Below, piece by piece: positions 25,827-32,536 of a DNA stretch of 44,781 nt. How positions within the stretch are numbered: position 1 is the stretch's first letter; each line of letters opens with the position of its first letter. This stretch comes from Flavobacteriaceae bacterium. GTDB lineage: Bacteria; Bacteroidota; Bacteroidia; Flavobacteriales; Flavobacteriaceae. The notes below the pieces were generated by a model that was not told where the DNA came from, did no database searches, and saw only the letters and a program-made list of their open reading frames with translations. Location: contig JABXIJ010000054.1 of assembly GCA_013373105.1 (NCBI GenBank), positions 1 through 44,781 on the forward strand. The letters run 5' to 3'. Made by a program: the position numbers and the translations under genes.

Positions 25827-26528
25827 TTATGAGATGTTTAACACATCTTTCATAGAGAAAATTCCTGTTTTTCCGATAATCCATTCAGCTGCAATTACAG
25901 CACCTAAAGCAAAACCTTGCCTGTTATGAGCTGTATGCTTTATTTCTATAGTGTCTACTTCAGATGAATACCAAACTGTATGTGTACCTGGAACATCAGG
26001 AATTCTTTTTGCTTCTATTGGTATACTGTTTTCTTTAGCTTCTGTGCCTAAACTCCAATTTTCTTTATGAGTATTTGCAATTATACCTTCAGCTAAAGTT
26101 ATTGCTGTACCACTAGGTGCGTCTAATTTTTTAGTATGATGAATTTCTTCCATAGTAATATTGTAGTTACTTAAGTTTTTCATCATTTTAGCCAACTGTT
26201 TGTTAAGTTCAAAGAATACATTAACACCAACACTAAAATTAGATGCATAGATAAAACCTCCCTGTTTTTCTTTACAAAGGGCTACTGCATCATCAAACTT
26301 ATTTAACCAACCAGTTGTACCTGAAATTACAGGAATTTTATTATTTAAGCAATTACTTATGTTTTCAAAGGCAGATGTTGGAACACTAAAATCAATAGCA
26401 ACATCAGCCAAAGTAATATCTACAATATCACCTGCATTTTTTTTAATAACTATTTCATGACCTCTAGAAATGGCAATTTTTTCAATTTCCTTTCCCATTC
26501 TACCATATCCTAACAAAGCTATTTTCAT
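25827..26528 (-). CDS. dapB: 4-hydroxy-tetrahydrodipicolinate reductase
   Basis: DapB reduces 4-hydroxy-tetrahydrodipicolinate with NAD(P)H in the diaminopimelate/lysine pathway that feeds peptidoglycan. The 233 residues carry the Rossmann motif GYGRMG (7-12), GTTGW (70-74) and the catalytic block EIHHTKKLDAPSGTA (128-142) with the His pair and Lys. It is shorter than the roughly 270-residue enterobacterial form, as usual in Bacteroidota. The start is the ATG at 26528, sharing one base with the upstream stop (TGATG); the TTG just before it is less likely. Confidence 0.96.
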   Translation of the reverse strand: MKIALLGYGRMGKEIEKIAISRGHEIVIKKNAGDIVDITLADVAIDFSVPTSAFENISNCLNNKIPVISGTTGWLNKFDDAVALCKEKQGGFIYASNFSVGVNVFFELNKQLAKMMKNLSNYNITMEEIHHTKKLDAPSGTAITLAEGIIANTHKENWSLGTEAKENSIPIEAKRIPDVPGTHTVWYSSEVDTIEIKHTAHNRQGFALGAVIAAEWIIGKTGIFSMKDVLNIS

Positions 26529-27142
26529 CAAAAATTAAATTTTAAATTCAAACCTACAACAGGTGCATCAATTCTAATTGGATCTTGAATTATAGTAGGT
26601 CTAATCGTTAAACTATCATCTGTGTTAAATTGCATTAAATGAGCATTTACACTAGCTTCAACAATTTGTAAAATGTATAATATTATTCCAGATAGAATAG
26701 AAAAATCTCTATTTTCTCTCAGTTGTTCTTGTGCTGTTTCTAAAGTTTCAGTTGAAACAATTTCAACTCCATTTACTGTAAATTCGTCTACTAAACCATT
26801 TTTTCGCAACTTGTAAGCGTTTCTAAAGCGTTTATAGTCGCTGTTATTAATTTGATAATAATAAACTGGTATCGCTAACGCTCCCCAAACAATTGGTGCT
26901 TTCCAATATTTCTTATTGTAAATTTGTCCTGCACCAGGAAAGATGGCAGAATAAAAAGCTGCTTTAGAAGGCGATAAAGGATTATAAACTCCTTGTTGTA
27001 ACTTTCTTTTTTGGTCTTTTTTAAGTTTACGTAATTCTTTTTTGGTTAATTCTTTTCGTTTAATAATAGAATCGTTTTGTGCTAAAACAAATGTTGGCAA
27101 CAAACATATGCCAAAAAACACTATTGCTTTTTTTAAAATCAA
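26528..27142 (-). CDS. DUF5683 domain-containing protein
   Basis: A 204-residue protein with a signal peptide (1-21, ending VLA-QN), a highly basic segment (about 29-50, KRKELTKKELRKLKKDQKR) and a DUF5683 domain from about 53 with YNPLSPSKAAFYSAIFPGAG and QIYNKKYWKAPIVWGALA, which includes two membrane-like segments. The start is TTG at 27142, directly after the parB stop; no ATG is available before the signal peptide. It is tightly coupled to parB and dapB. Cell-envelope location is likely; function unknown. Confidence 0.88.
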   Translation of the reverse strand: MILKKAIVFFGICLLPTFVLAQNDSIIKRKELTKKELRKLKKDQKRKLQQGVYNPLSPSKAAFYSAIFPGAGQIYNKKYWKAPIVWGALAIPVYYYQINNSDYKRFRNAYKLRKNGLVDEFTVNGVEIVSTETLETAQEQLRENRDFSILSGIILYILQIVEASVNAHLMQFNTDDSLTIRPTIIQDPIRIDAPVVGLNLKFNF

Positions 27143-28027
27143 TTACTTTAATAAGTTTTTTATTCTATTAAAATCTTCTTCAGAATGAAATGGTATGGTA
27201 ATTTTACCTTTACCACTATTGGTTACAGAAACATCAACTTTATGACCAAAAAAAGCACTAATATCTTTTTTACCATCTCTAACAAACTTGGGTAGAGTTT
27301 TCTTTTTAGGTTTAGTAACTTTTCCTGATTTTACTGTTTTTACAAGATATTCGGTTTGTCTAACAGAAAGTTTATCTCTTAAAATTTTTTCATAAATGGC
27401 TAATTGATCATCGGTATTTTCAACATTAATCATAGCACGACCATGACCCATAGAAATAAATCCATCTCGCATACCAGTTTGTATAATTGGATCTAGTTTT
27501 AATAGTCGTAAATAATTAGTTACTGTCGATCTTTTTTTTCCAACCCTTGTGCTTAAATCTTCTTGTGTTAAATTAATTTCATCAATTAAACGTTGATATG
27601 AAAGTGCAACTTCAATAGGGTCTAAATTTTTACGTTGGATATTTTCTACCAATGCCATTTCTAGCATTTCTTGGTCGTTAGCAATTCTTACGTAAGCTGG
27701 TATTGTTGTATTTCCAATTAACTTAGAAGCTCTAAATCTACGTTCTCCTGAAACTAATTGAAAAGAATTACCTTCAAGTTTTCTAACAGTAATAGGCTGA
27801 ATTACTCCTAATTCTTTAATTGAACTTGCTAATTCACGTAAAGCTTCTTCGTCGAAATAAGTTCTTGGTTGATATGGGTTTACTGCAATTGAATTTAATT
27901 TAATCTCTATAATGTTACCTACAAGTTTATCGGCATTTTTATCGGATGCAGAATTAATGTTAGGTGATTCTTGCAACAAAGCAGATAATCCTCTTCCTAA
28001 TGCCTGTTTCTTGGTTGCTTTTGCCAT
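27143..28027 (-). CDS. parB: Chromosome partitioning protein ParB (Spo0J-like)
   Basis: A 294-residue parS-binding protein and CTP-dependent DNA clamp. Seen in order: NPYQPR (50-55), the nucleotide-binding GERRFRA (94-100), ENIQRKNLDPIE (128-139), the helix-turn-helix DLSTRVGKKRSTVTNYLRLL (157-176), and a C-terminal dimerisation domain (about 245-294, KISAFFGHKVDV through IPFHSEEDFNRIKNLL). It begins on the base after the parA stop. No parS-like site was recognised in the window, so the origin need not be immediately adjacent. Confidence 0.97.
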   Translation of the reverse strand: MAKATKKQALGRGLSALLQESPNINSASDKNADKLVGNIIEIKLNSIAVNPYQPRTYFDEEALRELASSIKELGVIQPITVRKLEGNSFQLVSGERRFRASKLIGNTTIPAYVRIANDQEMLEMALVENIQRKNLDPIEVALSYQRLIDEINLTQEDLSTRVGKKRSTVTNYLRLLKLDPIIQTGMRDGFISMGHGRAMINVENTDDQLAIYEKILRDKLSVRQTEYLVKTVKSGKVTKPKKKTLPKFVRDGKKDISAFFGHKVDVSVTNSGKGKITIPFHSEEDFNRIKNLLK

Positions 28028-28792
28028 TTATGAATTCTTTTTTAGTAATTCTTGTGCCAAATTTAAATAATTTACAGCACCTTTACTAGTTGCATCATAT
28101 GCAATTATACTTTCACCATAACTTGGTGCTTCTCCTAAACGTGTGTTTCTTCTTATAATTGTATCAAAAACCATGGATGAGAAGTGTTTTCTAACTTCAT
28201 CTACAACCTGATTAGAAAGTCGTAAACGAGAATCGAACATAGTTAATAATAAACCTTCTATATCTAATTCTTGATTGTGAATTTTTTGAACACTTTTAAT
28301 TGTATTTAAAAGCTTACCTAAACCTTCTAAAGCAAAATATTCACATTGAATAGGAATTATTACAGAGTCTGCAGCAACTAAAGAGTTTAAAGTAATTAGT
28401 CCTAAAGAAGGAGCACAGTCTATTAAAATAAAATCGTAATCATTTTTTATTTCTTCAACTGCATTTTTAAGCATGTATTCTCTACGCTCTTTGTCTACTA
28501 ATTCAATCTCAATTGCAACTAAATCTATGTGAGCAGGAATAATATCTACGTTTGGAGATTGAGTATTTACAATAGCATCTTTAGCAGAACTTGTATGTTC
28601 TAAAACTTGATATGTGCCTGCATTAACAGTGTCTACATCTACTCCCAAACCTGACGTTGCATTTGCTTGGGGGTCAGCGTCTATTAATAAAACTTTCTTC
28701 TCTAAAACGCCCAAAGAAGCAGCTAGATTTACAGAAGTTGTAGTTTTACCAACGCCGCCTTTTTGATTAGCAATAGCAATAATTTTACCCAT
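28028..28792 (-). CDS. parA: Chromosome partitioning ATPase ParA (Soj-like)
   Basis: A 254-residue ATPase that works with ParB to segregate chromosome origins on the nucleoid. The deviant Walker A, KGGVGKTT (11-18), begins with the signature lysine; Walker A' is LLIDADPQ and Walker B is FILIDCAPSLG. Length and the absence of an N-terminal DNA-binding domain match chromosomal (Soj) rather than type Ia plasmid ParA. It is the first gene of the cluster, with a 172-base gap to the pepD stop. Confidence 0.97.
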   Translation of the reverse strand: MGKIIAIANQKGGVGKTTTSVNLAASLGVLEKKVLLIDADPQANATSGLGVDVDTVNAGTYQVLEHTSSAKDAIVNTQSPNVDIIPAHIDLVAIEIELVDKERREYMLKNAVEEIKNDYDFILIDCAPSLGLITLNSLVAADSVIIPIQCEYFALEGLGKLLNTIKSVQKIHNQELDIEGLLLTMFDSRLRLSNQVVDEVRKHFSSMVFDTIIRRNTRLGEAPSYGESIIAYDATSKGAVNYLNLAQELLKKNS

Positions 28793-28815
28793 TAAAAATG
28801 TAATTTTCTAAGACG

Positions 28816-28823
28816 TAAATGTA
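28816..28823 (-). promoter_or_regulatory. Candidate -7 element for the parA cluster
   Basis: TACATTTA on the minus strand matches seven of eight positions of TAnnTTTG and lies 24 bases before the parA ATG. No -33 TTG at standard spacing. Confidence 0.3.
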
Positions 28824-28944
28824 CAATTATTTATGTCTTATTGAAATGAAAGATGTTAACAATTCTATTTAAGTTTATGTTATATATACCAGTTAGTTAG
28901 GTTTTTAATCTTTAATTTATTAAAAGCTAAGTATTAACTTTTTA

Positions 28945-28963
28945 ATTTGTAATTCTTACAAAT
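28945..28963. repeat. Perfect 8-bp inverted repeat just after pepD
   Basis: Arms ATTTGTAA and TTACAAAT around TTC, beginning two bases past the pepD stop. It could act as a 3'-end hairpin, but on the pepD strand the downstream sequence is A-rich rather than T-rich, so it is not a good intrinsic terminator. Confidence 0.35.
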
Positions 28964-28964
28964 G

Positions 28965-30431
28965 TTAATTGTCTTTTTCATGTATATTTTTTAACACATC
29001 TTGTAATAATTTCCAAAATTTTTGAGTTGATGAAATCTGTGCTTTCTCGTCAGGAGAATGAGCGCCTTTTATATTAGGACCAAAAGAAATCATTTCCATT
29101 TTTGGATAATGTTTACCTAATATTCCACATTCTAAACCAGCATGACAAGCAGCTACTTTAGGTTCTGAATTGAACAATTTTTTATAGGATGAAACTAATG
29201 TTTTTAAAATTGATGCATTTAAGTTAGGTAACCAACCAGGGTATTCTCCTGAAAAAGTTACAGAAAAACCACCTAATTCAAAACAAGATTTTAATGAGTT
29301 AGCTAAATCCCATTTGTTGGTTTCAGAAGATGAACGTGTTAAACAACCAATTTTAATTTCACCATTTTTAACAATAATCCTTGCAATATTGTTTGAGGTT
29401 TCAACTAAACCTTCAACATCAGGGATCATTCTATATACACCGTTTAAAGCTGCATAAATTGTTTTTAGTAATAGTCGTTGTTCTTCTTTAGAAAGAATTG
29501 TTAATGGTAAATCAACTTGTTTAAAATCAATAGCTAAATTTGGTTCTATATAAGAAAATTCACTTTTAATTATTTGAGTTAATTCTTTGATATTGGATTT
29601 AAATTCTTCTTTATTTTTAGCATTAATTACAATTAAAGCAAAGCTTTCTCTTGGTATTGCATTTCGTAAACTTCCTCCATTTATTTCTGCTATGTTAATG
29701 TCAATAATTTCATTAAGTCTAAATAGAATTCTATTCATTATTTTGTTAGCATTACCAAAACCTCTATGAATATCCATTCCTGAGTGACCTCCTTGTAATC
29801 CTTTTATTGAAATTTCAAAAGCGATATTATTTTCATCTACTTTTTTTTCTGAATAAGTTTTAGTTGCAGTAATATCTACACCTCCAGCACAACCAATGCC
29901 AATTTCATCATCTTCTTCTGTGTCTAGATTTAAAAGAATATCACCTTTTAAAATATTAGGTTCTAATCCCATAGCACCTGTCATACCAGTTTCTTCATCT
30001 ATAGTAAACAAGGCTTCAATGGCAGGGTGTGCAATATCTTTTGATGATAAAACAGCCATAATTGCAGCAACTCCTAAGCCATTATCTGCACCAAGTGTTG
30101 TTCCTTTGGCTTTCACCCAATCTCCATCTACAAACATTTCTATTCCTTGTTTTTCAAAGTCGAAAATGGTATCTGCATTTTTTTGATGAACCATATCTAA
30201 ATGAGCTTGTAGTATAATATCTTTTTTATGCTCCATTCCAGATGTTGCAGGCTTTTTTATGATAACATTGCCTACTTTATCAACTTTGGTTTCTAAGTTT
30301 AGTTTTTTGCCAAAATCTTCCATAAATTGAATAACTCTTACTTCTTTTTTAGAAGGTCTTGGTACAGCATTTAAATCTGCAAAATGATTCCAAACAATTT
30401 TAGGCTCAATGTTTCTTATATCGTTATTCAT
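28965..30431 (-). CDS. pepD: Aminoacyl-histidine dipeptidase (peptidase D, M20 family)
   Basis: A cytoplasmic di-zinc dipeptidase, 488 residues, the normal PepD length. M20 motifs are present: the first zinc His in ILQAHLDMVHQK, the bridging Asp in GTTLGADNGLG, the catalytic Glu pair in FTIDEETGMTGAMG, the lid-domain GGHSGMD and the C-terminal His in CHAGLECG. The start is set at the ATG at 30431 (MNNDIRNIEPKIVW); a TTG nine codons upstream falls inside the candidate -7 element. It is transcribed after a terminator that closes the nitroreductase gene. Confidence 0.94.
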   Translation of the reverse strand: MNNDIRNIEPKIVWNHFADLNAVPRPSKKEVRVIQFMEDFGKKLNLETKVDKVGNVIIKKPATSGMEHKKDIILQAHLDMVHQKNADTIFDFEKQGIEMFVDGDWVKAKGTTLGADNGLGVAAIMAVLSSKDIAHPAIEALFTIDEETGMTGAMGLEPNILKGDILLNLDTEEDDEIGIGCAGGVDITATKTYSEKKVDENNIAFEISIKGLQGGHSGMDIHRGFGNANKIMNRILFRLNEIIDINIAEINGGSLRNAIPRESFALIVINAKNKEEFKSNIKELTQIIKSEFSYIEPNLAIDFKQVDLPLTILSKEEQRLLLKTIYAALNGVYRMIPDVEGLVETSNNIARIIVKNGEIKIGCLTRSSSETNKWDLANSLKSCFELGGFSVTFSGEYPGWLPNLNASILKTLVSSYKKLFNSEPKVAACHAGLECGILGKHYPKMEMISFGPNIKGAHSPDEKAQISSTQKFWKLLQDVLKNIHEKDN

Positions 30432-30455
30432 GGTTTTAGTTAGTTTTTTATAGTT

Positions 30456-30463
30456 CAAAAATA
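30456..30463 (-). promoter_or_regulatory. Candidate -7 element for pepD
   Basis: TATTTTTG on the minus strand is a full match to TAnnTTTG, 25 bases before the pepD ATG. It overlaps the alternative upstream TTG start, supporting the shorter protein. Confidence 0.4.
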
Positions 30464-30478
30464 CTTTATTTTATAAGC

Positions 30479-30508
30479 AAAAAAAAGCCTCACAATTTTA
30501 TGAGGCTT
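30479..30508 (-). terminator. Intrinsic terminator of the nitroreductase gene
   Basis: An 8-bp perfect stem (AAGCCTCA / TGAGGCTT, GC-rich core) with an 8-base loop; on the minus strand it is followed by a run of eight T. It begins 17 bases past the nitroreductase stop and separates that gene from pepD. Confidence 0.88.
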
Positions 30509-30524
30509 CTGAAGTTATTTTGTT

Positions 30525-31157
30525 TTAATTGTATTCAAGAATAACATCTTGGGTTTCTTTTCGTACTTTTTTTAGGTCTTTCATAAAATCATCTTCAGCT
30601 CTGTAGCCAACAGGTAGCACTAACACTGATCTTAAATTTTGTTTGTCTAATTCTAAAACTTCATCATATTTTTCAGGATTAAAACCTTCCATTGGACAAG
30701 CGTCAATTTTTTCTAAAGCACAAACAGTTAGTAAATTACCTAGAGCTAAATAAGCTTGATTTTTATTCCATAAAAACAATTCCTCTTGAGATTTTTGTGC
30801 AATTTCATTTGTTAAAAATTCTTTAAACGGATTAATAACTTCATCTGGAGTTTGTCTAATATTTTTAACTAAGCTAAAATATTTAGCAACTTCTTCTTTT
30901 GTAAAACTTTTAGGTACACAAACAACTAAAACATGCGAAGCATCTAATACTTGTCTTTGATTCCAAGTATGTGGAACAAGAGTGTTTTGTAATTCTTTAT
31001 TTTTTATAATCAACAACTTTACAGGTTGTAAACCGTAAGAAGTTGCTGTTAAATTAAAGGCTTCTTTTAAAGTATTTATTTGAGTTTGTGTAAGTTCTTT
31101 TTTATTGTCGAATTTCTTTACTGCATAACGCCATTTTAGGCTTTCTAATGTATTCAT
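30525..31157 (-). CDS. NAD(P)H-dependent nitroreductase-family oxidoreductase
   Basis: A 210-residue flavin (FMN) enzyme of the NfsB-like nitroreductase family. The N-terminal RYAVKKFD is the FMN-phosphate-binding motif (RRSxRxF type), followed by TATSYGLQPVKLL and WNQRQVLDASHVLVV, and near the C-terminus MEGFNPEKYDEVL and VLVLPVGYRAEDD, which correspond to the NfsB/FRase I layout. It acts in the cytoplasm as a homodimer on quinones or nitro compounds; the physiological substrate is unknown. It is a single-gene unit with its own candidate promoter and a strong terminator. Confidence 0.92.
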   Translation of the reverse strand: MNTLESLKWRYAVKKFDNKKELTQTQINTLKEAFNLTATSYGLQPVKLLIIKNKELQNTLVPHTWNQRQVLDASHVLVVCVPKSFTKEEVAKYFSLVKNIRQTPDEVINPFKEFLTNEIAQKSQEELFLWNKNQAYLALGNLLTVCALEKIDACPMEGFNPEKYDEVLELDKQNLRSVLVLPVGYRAEDDFMKDLKKVRKETQDVILEYN

Positions 31158-31173
31158 CGTTCATAATTTTTGA

Positions 31174-31181
31174 CAAAAATA
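31174..31181 (-). promoter_or_regulatory. Candidate -7 element for the nitroreductase gene
   Basis: TATTTTTG on the minus strand is a full match to TAnnTTTG, 17 bases before the ATG at 31157. Confidence 0.4.
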
Positions 31182-31262
31182 AACTATAAAAACTCACCTT
31201 ATTTTAGATTTGATAACTAAAATTGATGCCTATATAAATTTTTGTAAATTGCTTAAAAAACT

Positions 31263-32534
31263 ATGAAAGAAGAATTTTTATACTACATATGGCAGTATAA
31301 ACTGTTTACTTCATTAACTCTTTTTACTCATGATAATTTAAAGGTTGAGATTAAAAATTGTGGAAAAAGAAACAATAATTCTGGTCCAGATTTTTTAAAT
31401 GCTCAAGTTTTTATAGATCATCAATTATGGGTTGGTAATATAGAAATACATGTAAAGTCTTCAGATTGGTATGCGCATCAACATGAAAATGATGAAAACT
31501 TTGATGCAGTAATTCTTCATGTTGTTTGGGATCATGATGTTGAGGTTTTTATGAAAAATAACAAACCTTTACCAACTTTAGTCTTAAAAGATTATGTGTC
31601 AAAACAATTGCTGAAGAATTACAAAGAGCTAATGTATAGTAATTTGAATTTTATACCCTGTGAAAATCAAATAAATATTGTAGATGAATTTGTGTTAAAA
31701 AATTGGTTAGAGCGTTTGTATTTTGAACGGCTAACGAATAAATCTGAACTAATACTTTCAATTTTAAAAGAAACTAATCAAGATTTTGAAGCAACACTTT
31801 TTCAGTTACTAGCTAGGAATTTTGGACTTAAAACAAATGGAGATGCTTTTTTAAAACTTGCAAAATCTATCGACTTTTCTATAATTCGTAAAGAGCAATT
31901 TGAGCTTATTAAAATAACTGCTTTACTTTTTGGACAAGCTGGTTTTTTAGATGAGGACATTGAGAACAGTTATTTTAAATTACTTAAAACTGAATATGAT
32001 TATTTAAAACATAAATATTCTTTAACACAAATATCTAAAAGTAGTTTTCAGTTTTTTAGAATGCGACCAAATAATTTTCCAACAATAAGAATTGCTCAGT
32101 TTACATCATTACTACATCAACATAAAAATTTGTTTTCAAAAATTTTAGATTTAACATCATTAACAGAGTTTTATACATTGTTTAAGATAGATGTAGATGT
32201 TTTTTGGAAAACTCATTACACTTTTACTAGTGAAAGCAAAAAATCTGCTAAACAACTTACAAAGTCTTTTGTAGATTTATTATTAATCAATACTATAATT
32301 CCTTTAAAGTTTGTGTATTTAAAAAGTATTGGTAAAGATTTTGAAGATGATATACTTTTGTTAATCCAACAAATATCATCTGAAAAAAACAGTATAGTAG
32401 ATGGTTTTAAAAACTTAAAAATATCATGTAATAATGCTATGGAAAGTCAAGCATTACTTACACTTAAAAATAACTATTGCACAAAGAAACGTTGTTTACA
32501 TTGTGCAATAGGTAATAATCTAATAAAAGAATAA
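31263..32534 (+). CDS. DUF2851 family protein
   Basis: A 423-residue cytoplasmic protein of the DUF2851 family found in Bacteroidota. The N-terminal region has the conserved GKRNNNSGPDFLNAQVFID, WVGNIEIHVKSSDWYAH and DAVILHVVWDHD, a nuclease-like pattern (the GPDF, E-x-H and H-x-x-x-D residues resemble a restriction-endonuclease-like metal site), but activity is not proven. The C-terminus ends in a Cys-rich KNNYCTKKRCLHCAIG, a possible zinc or Fe-S site. It stands alone on the plus strand and ends two bases before a converging gene. Function unknown. Confidence 0.86.
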   Translation: MKEEFLYYIWQYKLFTSLTLFTHDNLKVEIKNCGKRNNNSGPDFLNAQVFIDHQLWVGNIEIHVKSSDWYAHQHENDENFDAVILHVVWDHDVEVFMKNNKPLPTLVLKDYVSKQLLKNYKELMYSNLNFIPCENQINIVDEFVLKNWLERLYFERLTNKSELILSILKETNQDFEATLFQLLARNFGLKTNGDAFLKLAKSIDFSIIRKEQFELIKITALLFGQAGFLDEDIENSYFKLLKTEYDYLKHKYSLTQISKSSFQFFRMRPNNFPTIRIAQFTSLLHQHKNLFSKILDLTSLTEFYTLFKIDVDVFWKTHYTFTSESKKSAKQLTKSFVDLLLINTIIPLKFVYLKSIGKDFEDDILLLIQQISSEKNSIVDGFKNLKISCNNAMESQALLTLKNNYCTKKRCLHCAIGNNLIKE

Positions 32535-32536
32535 TG

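Noticed and set aside
28793..28964. The parA upstream gap as a replication origin
   Set aside because: No DnaA-box cluster, no parS and no dnaA, gidA or rpmH genes were seen; parAB in Bacteroidota can be away from the origin.
29896..30186. 96-codon plus-strand open frame opposite pepD
   Set aside because: It is antisense to the zinc-site region of a clear M20 peptidase and is best explained as a shadow frame.
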